From the NCBI RefSeq assembly GCF_000002595.2, contig NC_057019.1, positions 1,554,194-1,618,193 on the forward strand: DNA of 64,000 bases, read 5' to 3'. Origin of the DNA: Chlamydomonas reinhardtii. Taxonomy: Eukaryota > Chlorophyta > Chlorophyceae > Chlamydomonadales > Chlamydomonadaceae. Of the stretch, positions 1-11,659 are shown piece after piece; the stretch's first letter is position 1; each line of letters begins with the position of its first letter. The notes beneath the pieces are model-generated. The model saw nothing but the letters and a program-made list of their open reading frames with translations, did no database searches and had not been told where the DNA came from. The position numbers and the translations under genes were made by a program.

Positions 1-450
1 CCGCCCAACACTTCGAGGCCACCCAATGTGTCCGTGTCCAATACGTCGTCTGACAGCAGGTCTGACAGCTCGCTACCGGCGTTGCCGCTGAGGCTGCCAC
101 CGGCCGCTTCATCCGGCCCCACGCCGCCCAGGTCCGAGGGCGGCGGCGGCGGCCCGTTGCTGGCGGCCGCGGCGCCGGCGCTGCTGCCGCCGCCGCCGCC
201 GCCGCTAATGATGGACCGCGCGATGAACTTGGCCCCTAGCAGCGAGCCCTCAGCCAGCCCGCCTACGGCGCCGCAGATCAAGCGCACGAGCGACATCGCC
301 AGTGGGAGGAGCAGCAGGAGCGAGGCTAGCTTTGCTCTGAGGTCGGCACGGCGGCGCCTGGCAGCCGCGCCGCCGGCGCTCAGCGCAGCGGCGGGGCTGG
401 AGGCATGGGCGCCCACCCGCACACACCGCAGCCGCGGAGCATGGGTGGCG
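1..450 (-). CDS. Partial membrane protein, N-terminal part (unrecognised)
   Basis: The minus strand has a clean reading frame that enters from the left edge, so the C-terminus is outside the window. Read N to C it shows an Arg/Ala/Ser-rich leader that looks like an organelle transit peptide, a hydrophobic segment (LASLLLLLPLAMSLVRLI), a short conserved-looking stretch (AEGSLLGAKFIARSIIS), a Gly/Ser/Pro linker, and an acidic Ser/Leu/Asp tail (SDLLSDDVLDTDTLGGLE). The true start is not resolved. The frame stays open upstream to about 650 without an in-frame ATG, while an ATG near 623 is in another frame, so a first intron is likely. The overlapping plus-strand frame is Pro/Ala-rich shadow. Function unknown. 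Confidence 0.5.
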
Positions 451-1273
451 CTAGAGCATGCTGATCCGCTTGTTGCAGCTGTGGCTAGTATGGGCGTGGA
501 GAGATATGTTTCCGAGCGGCGGCCAGCGCCCGCAGCGCAGGCTGCAGGAGCGTGCAGTGCGTGGGGAGAAGGATGGAGCGCACGCGGGCGACCTTCCCAA
601 ACTGCCCCGAGCCGTCGCCGGCATGATGACTGCGCATCTTCTATGGCATGGTTTGAACGTTCGTGACTGCTAGCTCTTGTACAGTTGCAGCCCGTTCGTG
701 CCTGCAGTAGGGTCATCTACAGATGAGTTGTCGAGCTTCGTAAGGTCCGCATCGGCCTAATTGCATGAGCTGCGTTTTGGGTCAGTATAGTTGCTTTGTA
801 TGTATTTCGGGGACTGATGGGCTCGCGACGCTATTACCCCACACGGCGGCCTCATTCGGCTACTCTCTTCCCCTCGCACAGTTCGTCTCCCCTCCTTGTC
901 TAACCTTGACCCTATGTAGGATGTAACTAGGGTAATTCCTCATGAATACAATTAGTGGAGGCCGGGGGCAAGTTCCTGCTGCCTCGGCAAAGCCTATTTG
1001 CCACTGTCGGCTACCTTCTTGCAAGCTTAAATGTGCCACACAATCATCTTTATCAAATAGCGGGCAATTGGCGGCTCCACGGAGCTATGGCGCCTCCGCG
1101 CGAACGCCACGCCATTCGTCAACAGCTGCGGAAGCCTCGAAAATGATTGCGGAAGTTTTAAATGAGGAGTACAAGCCCAAGAATCCAGTAAGCGGGCCCT
1201 TGTTTGGCGCGTGTGTCAGAGAGATGGTGGTAAAACTGCGCAGGGAGACAAAGGCTACGCTGGCCTGCACTAC
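451..1273. other. Divergent intergenic region
   Basis: This lies between the minus-strand gene at the left edge and the plus-strand gene starting near 1274, so it should hold both promoters. A short plus-strand frame at about 1140-1276 has coding-like composition (MIAEVLNEEYKPKNPVSGPL) and could be an extra 5' exon of the next gene, but it is out of frame with the chosen start. No repeat or RNA gene was seen. Confidence 0.35.
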
Positions 1274-4200
1274 ATGAGGCTGATATGGGCATTTCGGAAC
1301 TCGACACTGACTTGGCACGTGCAAAACTTCCACCAAGCCTTGGCGCGATGCCACTTCCATCCTGCGGTGGCCCGTGCGCAGGCGTCGCTTCTCCAGGTGC
1401 TGGACCGGGAGGGATGGGGCGTGCACACAGAGATCGCTCGCCGCTTCTTCACAAAGTTCGCGAGCCTCACGCTCGAGGGCTCGTGGGACGACGACCTGAC
1501 AGGTGCGGCGGGAGGGTGGCGCCTCGACTGAGGCTGCCGCGCCCGCCCGGTGCTGCACTCGCGTTGCAGTGCTGCTGCCACAGCTCCCACCATAACTACC
1601 CCCTACAACCTCACACTATCAAACATCCCTTTCCGCACCTCAACACGCCCCCCATGCGTCTTCGTGTCTCTGGTCTCTTCATTGTGAATGTGATCAACAC
1701 ACCCTACCTCACCACCTCACCACTCCTACCGCCACCGGTGCTGCAGGCGAGGGCCGAGTGGAGTCTCGGCGCCTGGCGCTGTTGGCCGTGTTCCAGGAGT
1801 GGCTGGTGGCTCGCAGCAGTCTGGTGGGGAGGCTGCTGGACGGAGTGGAGCGGCTGAGGCCGGGGTACCTGCCCGCGGACCTGGTGCAGCGGGTGAGGGC
1901 GGGGCAAGGGCTGGGGTGAGCCCGGTGTGTGTGTGTGTGTGTGGCTTGGAGGTGTGGGAGAGGGCTGGGAGGAGCGGGAGGAAGGCGGTGTGGAGGTGGC
2001 AGGCTGCGACGGGGTGCCAGACTCCCTCATTAAGCACCTGTGCACCATGCAAGCCCTACACGTCGGCGCCCTCTGCGCCTCCTCCCGTGGCCTCCTCCCC
2101 AAGCCTGTGCCTAAGCCTCCTCCACCACACACGCACACACGCCCTATGCACAGGTCCGCGCGGCTCGGTCCTCCGGCGCCTACCTCACGCCGGACAGCGA
2201 GGCGCTGGACGGCCCGGCGCTGCTGCAGCTGGCGGTGCTGGTGCTGCCGCCGGAGCAGGTGGAGCGCATCACACGCACCGCACTGGAGGACACGCGGGCC
2301 GAGGTGCTGGCGCTGGTGAGGCGCAGGGAGGGGCGGACGGGCGGAGGGGCGGGGCGGTGGAGAGAGGTGGAGAGGGTTGGGGCGGAGAGAGGGGCGAAGA
2401 AACGGGGGTAGCCGTGTGGCGTGGCGTGCGGCGTGGCGATGAGGCATGGCCGCGTGGTTGGCAGCAGGGCGGAGCAGGGAGCGCGGGGAAGGCAGTCCTT
2501 GCGGTTGTGGGCTTTGTGGCAGTGGGCCTCCCTTGCCGCCAAGCCAGTTACAGATGCTCATCGCACTTGCTCTCCCCGTCTCCCCCCGCCACACGCGCAC
2601 AGCCCTCCTACCGCGGCCGTGCGGACCTGGTTCCGGCTCTGGACCGCGGTCTGGCCCTGTTGGCTGCGGGTTGCGGCCGCACCGCGGAGACGGCGCGGTT
2701 CCGGGCGGCCCACGTGCGCGAGGTGCTGACACTGCAGGTGGGTGGGGAGGGGGAGGGGGAGGGGGAGGGGGAGGGTAGTTCATTCGAGAACCCACAGCAA
2801 GCCAACCGAGTGAACCCAAGGGGGAGGAGGGCGGGTGGGGGCGGGTGAGGCAGCTGTCCTTGCAAGACGGAGTGAGGCAGTCATGATCGGGGTGTGGAGT
2901 GCCGGGTGGGGTGCCAGGTTATGGTTCACAAGCACGGGCTGCGCGGCATGTGAGCATGTGGGCGTTTCGGCCGCTGCACTGGCGCTGTAATGCTGGCGGA
3001 CCTGCTGCGACTGTTTCTGCAGGCTGAGCTGCGCCGACGGCAGCAGAAGAAGCAGGAGGGGCAGCAGGAGGGGAACAGGTGAGGCACGGCACGGCTGGGG
3101 GTTGGGCCGGTTGGAGCAGCACAGCAGCCTGCTGCTAGTGTTGTGCCGGTGCACGTCCGCCCACCAGCCCTGTCATACTTGCGCTAGGCACATCACCGCA
3201 CATCCAATTCAATCCAGTCCAACCCAATCTATTTCGATCCAACCCACTTACACGTTGATGATTGCCTGACTGTGCTCTTCCCCATTCCCCCAGCCTCATG
3301 GCCATGTGGGTGCGCCAGCCCACCGCCGCCAAGCCCTCTGGCCCCGACACCACCGCCCGCTCCGCCACCGACCGCCTCTACGCGGGGCAGCTGGCGCCCG
3401 AGGCACACCGCTGGATGGCGCCCGCGGACCGGGCGGCGGCGGCGGCGGCGGCGCCGGGCACCACGGGGCCGCGCGGGCTGCCGGCGGGGCGCTGCGGCCG
3501 GGCCAGCTTCCGGCCGGCTCCTGGCGTCACGCTGTGCGGGTGAGGGCTGGCGAGTGCGGGGTGCGCAGCTGTAAGATGGCGTGTGCGAGGGTGTGGGACT
3601 AGTTGGGAGGTTTGTGAGAGCGCGGGCGGAGTGCCTGTGACCCCGCTTCATCACGGCGCTTTTTTGGCTTGCGTTCCTGACTTCGCGAATGACTTTCGTG
3701 CCGCCCTCCTCTCCATCCGCCTTTCTCCTCTGCCTGCATCTCCACCACCGCCTCCTTCTCCCACTTGACCCCGTTTCGCCTCCGCCGCCTCCCTCCTCGC
3801 AGCGAGCCCGGCTCCCCCGGCTGCGGCTCCTTCGGCGGCTGCGACCGGCTGGCCTTCAACGCCCTGGACGCCGCCATGCTGGACCTGTTGGCCCGCGCCA
3901 AGACACAGGTGCCCGCAGGTAGGGGACTGCGTGCGCGGGCGGGTGGGTGGGAGGGGCTAACCTACCGGACCGGATACCACTGTAGCAGTACCTAACCCAC
4001 ACCCATACGGAGGACTCACGGTCGTGACGGGAAGAGGGTTGCTGATGTCCAGTGGGTGCGATGATAGGGACTTCACTAGACTAACGAGAGGCATAGGTAA
4101 GAGTCCAGCCCTGTCTCGAACAGGGATTGTATATTGTACTCTTATACAACTGACGGGAACACACTGGACGTGGTGGTGGCTTATCGGCGCCACCGGCCGT

Positions 4201-7200
4201 GCCTTTCATCGTGTCTGGACGGTTGATGGGACCTACCGTGTCCGTCATGCTTGGCCATGTTAATCCTCTCCCTCTCTCACATTCGCCCTCCCTCTTGATC
4301 CCCCTCAGCCGCCATGGCCACCTTTGCCCGCCTGCACCGCACCGCGCTGCTGGACGCGCTGTCGGACTGGCAGTGGCGGCAGCTGGTGGTGACGGGCGAG
4401 GCGGCCCACTTCTTCCAGGACCGCTGCGCACACGCCGCAGCCTTCCGGCCGGCGGGGCCGCTGCTGGTGCGTGTGCATGTGCGTGTGCATGCCTGCCTTA
4501 AGAAAGTTACGAAAGCCCGTCCACATGTGCATGTGTGTGCGAGCGTGTGCGTGCGTGTGTGCGTGTGCGTTTGTGTGTCGCGAAGGGAAAGAACGAGTGC
4601 GTGCGTGTGCGTGTGTACGTGTGCAGCACGGGGCGGGGCGGGAGGATGAGAAGGATAGAGGCCCGAGGGACCACAAGGTCGAGGCATGGATCAGGAAACG
4701 TAAGGCGCATGAGGGCTCGTGCATGCGCCTGGCAAATGCCGCCGACATACCGTGCGGTCCTTCCCATCCCGAATTCCCCATCCATGTACACCGTACTGAC
4801 GACCGCAGGTGGGGCGTCACACACGGGTGGAGGTGGCGCCGGGTCCGGAGCTGGAGTCGCTGCGGGCTCTGGCGCGGCGGCGGGGGGCAGAGGTGCTTGA
4901 TATCGTCAGCCCCCTGGCGCGGAAGCAGGTGCGCGCGCGTGTGTGTGGATGTGTGTGTGAGGAGGGGCTGTTCCTTTCGGCAGCGGGGGGCGGTCTGCGT
5001 GCAGTTGTGGGCCTTCCTCTTTCGAAGGGACCTGCTGCAGCGGCAGCACCTCCTTACTCCACGCCACGCGGTCAGTTGAGCCTCCCCACACACACCCCAA
5101 ACACCAGCATGTACCGTAACTCCATCCACTGCAAGGGCGGCTGCCTCCTACATGCTAGCACTTGCCATTCGCCCCTCTCGAATCTTCACCATCCCTCGAA
5201 CTGCGACCGCCGCCAGGTGGTGTCGGCGGGCGAGTGGGATTACTGGCGTGAGGCCTACCGGCTGTGGGACCGCTTCACCTCCATGCCGCCCGCGGCCCGC
5301 GGGTCGCGATTGGCGCTGGTGCTCACGAGCGAGCAGCTGCCGCGCGTGCTGGCGGACGCGGCGGCGGCTGCGGGCGCCAACGGCGGCACGGCGGCGGCGG
5401 CGGCCGCGGCGGCGGCGTCTGCGGCGGCGGCGGCGGAGGACCTGGACATCTCGTCTCTGACGTCCATGAGCAGGTGGGGAGCGAGCGGGAGGAACCAAAG
5501 GATGCAACCCATCACAACTTGCATGAACGAGTGTTAGGAAACACGAGGATGGGGAAACGCAAAACGTACGAAGTGCAGGAATGTGTGTGTGTGTGTGCGT
5601 GCGTGTGTGTGTGTGTGTGTGTGTGTGCGTATGAGTGTGAGTGTGAGTATGATGGACACAGTTGACCGAGTGCCGACCCGCCTCCCACCCCCGCCGCCGT
5701 TGCCTCCTGGCGCCATGGCCTCTCCCGCTTCTCGCAACCTGCAGTTTGGACCTGGACGATGCGCCCCTGCCCGCGGGCATCCTCACACCCGACCCCACCC
5801 CCGGCACCAGCACCGGCGCCGGCAGTAGCGCCAGCGGTGCCCCCGCCTTCAACCCTGGCAGTAGCAGCACCGGCAGCCCTACCACCAGCACCGGCAGCAA
5901 CGCCAGCTCTAGCACCAGCGGCGCCAGCAACAGCACCAGTAGCGGCAGTGGTGCCGCGCCGCTCGAGACGGCGGCGCTGGTGGCGGTACCGCCAGCGGAG
6001 CTCCGAGCCTTCATGTCCGCACTCCTCACACTGCTCCCCGCTCACGTGGGAGAGGCGGCGGCAGCCGCCTTCGGCGGCGCCGGCAGCGGCAGTAGCATGG
6101 CCGGTGGCGGCGTCGCCAGCAGCAGTAGCAGCTCGGGTGCAGGCGGCTTTGCGACGAGGTCGATGGTGGGCGAGTGGCTGCCAGCCCGGGCCACTTGCCT
6201 GCAGATCCGCTACTGCCCGCCCACCGCTGATGACGACGACGACGATGATGATGACGGTGACTACCGCGCCGAAACAGGCAAGCGCGCGCCCGCGCCGCTG
6301 CCGCCGCTCGCGCCGCTTCTGCCCGCCAGCGGCGGCGGCGCCGCCGCCGCCGCCGCCGCGTCGCCGCCGCCTCTTCATGAGGAGCACGAGTACAGCTGCT
6401 ACGAGCTGAGGTGGGCTGAGGGTGCGCTGACGCTCAACAGCGGCGCGCCGGGCACGACACTGTCGAGTGCGGCGTCGCCGGCTCTGGCGGCCACGGTGCG
6501 GAGTGCGCTGCTGCCGAGCGGCAAGGGGCAGCCGCTGGGCGGGCGCTGGTGCCACCCGGTGCGGCTGACGGCGGCGCAGCTGGTGTCGCTTGTCAACATC
6601 TGCACCGACGTGGCGCAGCAGGTGCGTGCGTGTGTGTGGGGGGGGAGGGGGCGGGTTTACACGCATTAAGTTTACGAAGTGAAGTCGTAGCCAGGTTCAA
6701 AGGTGGGGGGGGGGGGGTTGTGATAGCACAAGAGGAAGGACAAGAGGAAGCACAAGATGTTTTGGGGGGGGAGCATTGTGATAGCTCAAGAGGAGCACAA
6801 GACGCCGTGTGTGCGTGCGTGTGTGCGTGTGCGTGTGCGAGTGTGGTATGGCCGTATGTGTGTAGTGGGCTGGGCCGAGAGCCCGCGCAAGCTCTCGAGG
6901 AGTTGGTCCCCGGCCCCGGTCGGGCTGCTGGCTGCACACGCCACACTGCGCACCCTGCCCATCCTCCACTTACCCCATCCCCAACCCCCAACCGCACCAC
7001 TACCACCACAACCACCGCCACCACAACCACAACCATAACCACCACCGGCACCTCCCAGGTTCCTGACCTGTACGGGCTGCAGCAGCCGCGCCTCATCGTG
7101 CCCACCCTCACGCCGCTGGAGCGGCTGCGCGTGGCCGCCCAGGGCGCCGCCCAGTCCGCCTGGCGGCTGGTGGGCCTGCTGGCGTTACTGGCGGTGCCGC

Positions 7201-9313
7201 TGGCGGCGGCCATCAAGGCCGGCGGCGGCGACCTCAACGCCATGATGGCCGCCGCCGCCACCGCGCCGCCGCCGCCGGCGACGTCGCGCGACGGCTCCGC
7301 CGCCGCCAGCACCAACCACCTGGGCCTGCCCCACGTGGCCCGCTCCACGCCGTCGGCGTTTGCAGATGGCGGCGGCGGCGCGCCGCCGGCGGCGCTGGCG
7401 GCGGCAAGGCGGCCGCCTTCGGCGGCCGCCAAGGCGACGGTGGCGGCGCTGGCGGGCGCGACGTCGGCGGAGCTTGTGACGCTGTGCCGGCGTGTGGAGG
7501 GCCGGCTGGAGGGGCGGATGTGGCTGGAGGTGACGAACACGGCCGCAGCCACCGGCGCTGCCGCCGCCACCACCGCGGCTCTGACGGAGGCGGAGGGCGG
7601 GCCGGCGGCGGCGCCGCAGCCCGAGTTCCAAGTGGTACTGGACCGCGTCAGTGGCGCCGTGCTGGGATGCAAGCCCGTCAACGCCGCGGGTGAGCCAGCG
7701 ACCGGCGTGTGTCACTGTATGCCAGCGTATTAGGGAGGTAGAGGGAAGTTGAAAGCGGTTTTGGAGCGGCGGGCGACTGGCGCACATGAGTATGGGCCTG
7801 CCGCGGCGGCAGCACCCACGTGCGCCCCTGTGTCGTGTCGTGTATCAGTTGTGTAAGCCCCTGTCGGTTGTAACCCCCGCGTTGCTCACCCTCCACACGC
7901 CTGCCACGCCTGCTGCAGGCATGGCGGTGTATCCTGAGTTCCCGCTGGCTGCGGAGCTGCGGGGGCGGCGGGCGGCGGCGGCGCTGGACAAACACCTGAG
8001 CGGCTTGAGCCGCGAGCGCATAGAGCGCGGCAAGGCCACACCGGGTGTGTGGGTGTGCGGTGTGGATGTTGGGGGCGGTGGGTAGTGGTGTCGCCGGGTG
8101 GTCACGCAAGCGGCGTGTCCACATGGAGACAGTTGTCGTTGGCGGCGTCCTTGCCCGGCTGGCTTTCGGACCGGGGCCCCGCTCCGCTCCGTCGTTGTGA
8201 CCACGCACACACGCACCGCCACACACCGCCACACACCCAACACACCGCAACGCACCGCCACACACATACACACACACGCACAGGCAGCTTCAGGTCGCAG
8301 TACCGGCCAGTTGACTACGCCGAGCCCTCCGCCTTCAAGCAGCAGCAGCAGCCGCAGCAGTCGCAGCCGCAGCCGCAGCAGGCGACTGAGGCGTCCTCTC
8401 CCCCGGCTGCTGGCTCAGAAAGCTCCGCAACGGCAGCCGCCGGGGCTGGGGGCGTGGTGGTGCTGAAGGCGGAGCTGCGTCCGGCAACAGAGCCCGGGCG
8501 GAGAGTGGTGCAGGGCAAGGGCAAGCGCCAGGTGCGGTACGCGGGTGTGGGGCCGCACTACCCATGCCTTGCCACCCTCCTTTGCCTCTCTCCTCATTGT
8601 CCTTCTCGTCTCTGCTCTGAAACCCTCCCTCGTTGTCGCCCCGCAGCGCGAGTTCGCTGCGGCCGAGGTGGTGGTGCGGCCCTGGTACGACAGCGACTCA
8701 CTGCTGCGCTGGATGGACGCGGGAGTGCAGCTGCCCAGCCTGGGGCAGGTGTGTGGATGTGCGTGTGTGCGTGTTGCAGGTGTGGCTCTTGAACTTGGCA
8801 CTGCGAAAACACGTTCGGAAGGGTTGCCTTCGTCGCGCATTACCGTTGCATCCCGACGGCTTTTGATGGCTGCAGGAGATTGCCTCGGGCCTGCTTGCGG
8901 CGGAGGAGACGCAGCGCCAAGCCTTCCTGGACGAGTACAACACGCAGATGGCGCCACTGGCGGCGGCGGCGGCGGCAGCGGCGCGCGCAGCCGGTGTAGT
9001 TGTCACCATTGACAACAGCGCCAGTGCTAATGCCAGCGGTGCCGGCGGCGGCGGTGCAACACCTGTACATCCGGAGGCAGCTGGCTCGGTTGCTGGCACG
9101 GGCGGTGGCGTGGGGGCCACGGGCTCCGCGACTGCGGCGGCATCGGCGGCTGGCGCCGGCGAGGGGCGTGTGCTACAGCCGCAGGAGCTGTCAGAGCAGC
9201 AGTTGCAGGAGGCGTTGAAGCAGTTGTTTTCGGTGCTGGGAATGCCCGCGGGTTCCGTGAGCATCGCCTCGGGTGCGGCCAGCGGCACGGGCACGAGCGC
9301 GCCCAAACCTTAG
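1274..9313 (+). CDS. Large unrecognised protein, 16 exons, 1348 aa
   Basis: Sixteen exons close in one frame: 1274-1502, 1747-1892, 2154-2315, 2603-2737, 3023-3078, 3294-3539, 3803-3918, 4309-4466, 4809-4928, 5217-5473, 5745-6621, 7059-7689, 7919-8044, 8284-8531, 8647-8748, 8876-9313. All have GT donors and AG acceptors. The start is the ATG at 1274; an in-frame ATG at 1211 would add 21 residues. I recognise no domain. Visible features are helical N-terminal exons, Ala-, Ser- and Asp-rich linkers in exons 10-11, one strong hydrophobic segment at about residues 869-887 (WRLVGLLALLAVPLAAAI), a Gln-rich stretch in exon 14, and a C-terminal helix-rich part. The introns carry GT/CA microsatellites. 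One membrane span with long low-complexity arms suggests a membrane-anchored scaffold or regulator, but that is a guess. Confidence 0.72.
4464..4625. repeat. GT-rich microsatellite in intron 8
   Basis: Imperfect GTGC/GTGT runs begin at the 5' splice site of the intron after exon 8 of the 1348-residue gene. Antisense and alternate-frame ORFs rich in Cys/Val or His/Thr here are artefacts of this repeat. Confidence 0.8.
5581..5652. repeat. GT microsatellite in intron 10
   Basis: A nearly pure (GT)n run, passing into GAGTGT repeats, inside the intron between exons 10 and 11 of the 1348-residue gene. Confidence 0.85.
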
Positions 9314-10538
9314 AGATCCAGATCCCAACGGATTCTGCATGAGCTGGTTGTGCTGTTGCGAGGACTGGGCCTGTTTGAGTGATACAAGAGTGCTGAGAAT
9401 GTGAGCGCAGCGTATAGAAGAGGCGGGGTGACGCGGACGGGGGAACGCAGGATGGCCACACGGGGGGGGTATAAGAGCATAGGAGGCGTGCACTCTTTGA
9501 GGAAACCTGGACGGAGTCTTATGTTCAGCGCTACTTGCGGCGACTGGGGGTGATGGGCGGCAAATGCCAGGCAACATGTACGATTCCTGTTACCCAGTCC
9601 CGCGTCGTATCGTCGCAGGGGCCGACAGTGTCACTGCACGATGGCTTCTATCGCTTTCAATCCTTGCCGCCACTTGAAACTGATTCAACACAAATTCTTT
9701 GCCGGTTTCAACAACCCATTGCAGCATCCTGCTGTGCGGAATTAGCCCCAGCCTCGGCTTCGCCCTGCCTCGCCCTGCTGTCAGCCTCGGACTCCAACAA
9801 CGGTTTGACACAGTTATCACCACAGCGACGCTCTTGATCCTTGCCAACTTAGGACACTCGTTGCTTTGCCCCTCTCAGTCACTCCGACCTCATCGGTGGC
9901 GCCCCTCACACGGCCACAGGGCCACAAACCCCCATCGGTGGCCAGCGCAGACACGTTGCGTATGGCCCCAAAACGCCATCCCATATCTGCAAATGGCTCC
10001 TTTCTGGTCCCAACTCAGCATCCTCGTAACAGTCAAGCATCAACGCACAGGCCGGGGCCCGTCAGTCGTGCGGGCGCTGACGCAGCTGGCTAGATACGTC
10101 CAATCAAGTCACGCAACCGCCGCCCATTCCCCCTCTACCGTACCACCTCTTATGAGTCCTATCTACCGTATGCCCTTTCTTACATTCGGATTTACCCGAA
10201 TGTTGCAACCCGCTGAAGAGACAGTCAGAGTTCTTCCACAGTTCTTCTGTGGCGCCACCTTCACAATCACAGAAAGCACCGGCCATTCCATCCGCAGACA
10301 GTCCACAGCTTCACACAGCTGTGCGCGCCTACGCATGCGGAGCCACTATTGCGCGACCAGCACTTATACCTCGCAAGGCGCAGTGTTCAGACCGTCGCAA
10401 GCCTCACATGCGTACACATGATGCTATGACTTGCGGTGGCACACGGGTGGTGTGCTGGGTGCGAGCGCGTGCTGCCGTGCCCAAACCCCTCCGTGCGCGT
10501 AAGTCCCCCAGTCTCTGCCTCGCATCCGTTATCAACGG
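9314..10538. other. Convergent intergenic / 3' UTR region
   Basis: This holds the 3' UTR of the plus-strand 1348-residue gene and, from the right, the 3' UTR of the minus-strand L33 gene. A 240-codon plus-strand ORF at 9699-10421 has no splice context and no coding composition and is not called. No repeat was seen. Confidence 0.5.
10180..10184 (-). terminator. Possible TGTAA polyadenylation signal for mL33
   Basis: The volvocalean poly(A) motif TGTAA reads on the minus strand about 355 bases beyond the L33 stop codon. It is the first such motif I saw downstream. Assignment rests on the known use of TGTAA in Chlamydomonas. Confidence 0.4.
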
Positions 10539-10718
10539 TTACTTCAGCTTCTGCTCCTCGAACAGCACGTGCTTGTTGACCTTGGGGTCAAACTTCATCA
10601 GCTTGAGCTTCCACGGCGTGTTGCGGGGGTTCTTCTCGGTCACATAGAAGAACCCCGTCTTCGCCGTGGAAACGAGTTTGACTAACAAGCGCACTCCCTT
10701 CTTGCCTCCATTGCTCAT
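10539..10718 (-). CDS. Mitochondrial large-subunit ribosomal protein bL33m
   Basis: A single exon of 59 codons. The sequence starts [20 protein letters not shown] and continues through [21 protein letters not shown] and [10 protein letters not shown]. This is the L33 family pattern, with the TG.FY...KN core and the KKFDP...HVL..E.K tail. It lacks the four zinc-binding Cys of some bacterial and plastid L33 proteins and matches the alpha-proteobacterial/mitochondrial type, so I place it in the mitochondrial 50S-like subunit. The length is normal for the family. No separate presequence is visible; mitochondrial L33 proteins are often imported without a long one. A plastid assignment is less likely because plastid L33 usually keeps its Cys residues. 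Confidence 0.9.
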   Translation of the reverse strand: MSNGGKKGVRLLVKLVSTAKTGFFYVTEKNPRNTPWKLKLMKFDPKVNKHVLFEEQKLK

Positions 10719-11659
10719 TGTGCCAGGGCCTCAGCGCCAACGCCGCGGCGATATGGGCTCCGCGCGGCTGCCGGTGATGCCCGAGATGGCACCGTCGTAG
10801 CAGACTGCTCCAACCGCTGTGTATAATCGATCTAACGTTATTTCTCGCGAAGGTCGATGTTCGTGTGCTTGCAGACTTCCTGTAGGCTTTACACCAATGC
10901 TCACCGGGGCAAGAAAAGCCTGTTTGCAAAGGATTGGTCTGCTAAATAAGCAAAGGGTATTGTGTATTGTGTAAATAGCAATAAAGCAGTGGAACTGCGT
11001 CTATGCGCCCGGCTGAGGCATGCCCACCCAACCCGCCCGCATCGGGACCAGGGAGAAAGCGTTAAGTCGCGCCGACGGGCCCCTTGGCACTGCCGGGGAG
11101 AGAGGTTCGAGGGGAGTCCGAAGATCGGGGGCTCTGCGCGGGGCAGGCAGCTTGGGCTGCATGGACAAAGCACACACCGGCACGCCCGCTCGCTCCGGCG
11201 CTTTGTTCCTGAGCACTCCTCAGCGACTCTGAGTGACGCCGTGACGGCCTCGTGTCGCCTGTCCTGTCTGCCTGGAGTGAAGGCAACGGGAGGCAGCCAA
11301 TAAGGAAAGTCAGGGGGCGGCGGTCAGCATCTTTGGGGGGATAGGCCTGTGGGAAGGTGCCTACGTGATGCGCCATGTGGGGAAGCGCTGGGGCCAGGTT
11401 TGTGGAGGCATGGCCGTGGCAGCCATTGCTCGAGCTCAGAAGCACATCCATCTTACATGATAATCGCCTTGGGCATATAGACTAGCGTTTGCTGCTTACA
11501 ACATTGCCAAACTCGCGCGCAGGGCCCGGCTCTTGTGCAATCGGTTTCATTACCTACTTGGTCGCAAATCTGCGCAGCGCAGTCTAAAATCTGCTCAGTA
11601 AAAGCGCCGATCGGCCATTGGTGCGACAAAGCATCGAGAAGCACGCGGCTGGGCCCTAA
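10719..11659. other. Divergent intergenic region
   Basis: This separates the minus-strand L33 gene from the plus-strand gene starting at 11660 and should hold both promoters. Small ORFs on both strands overlap each other and show no splice support. No repeat or RNA gene was seen. Confidence 0.45.

Noticed and set aside
4305-5129. 274-codon His/Thr/Arg-rich antisense ORF
   Set aside because: Created by GT/CA microsatellites and antisense to exons 8-9 of the 1348-residue gene.
9699-10421. 240-codon plus-strand ORF between the first gene and L33
   Set aside because: No splice context, no recognisable motif, ordinary intergenic composition, and it overlaps the 3' UTR of the L33 gene.
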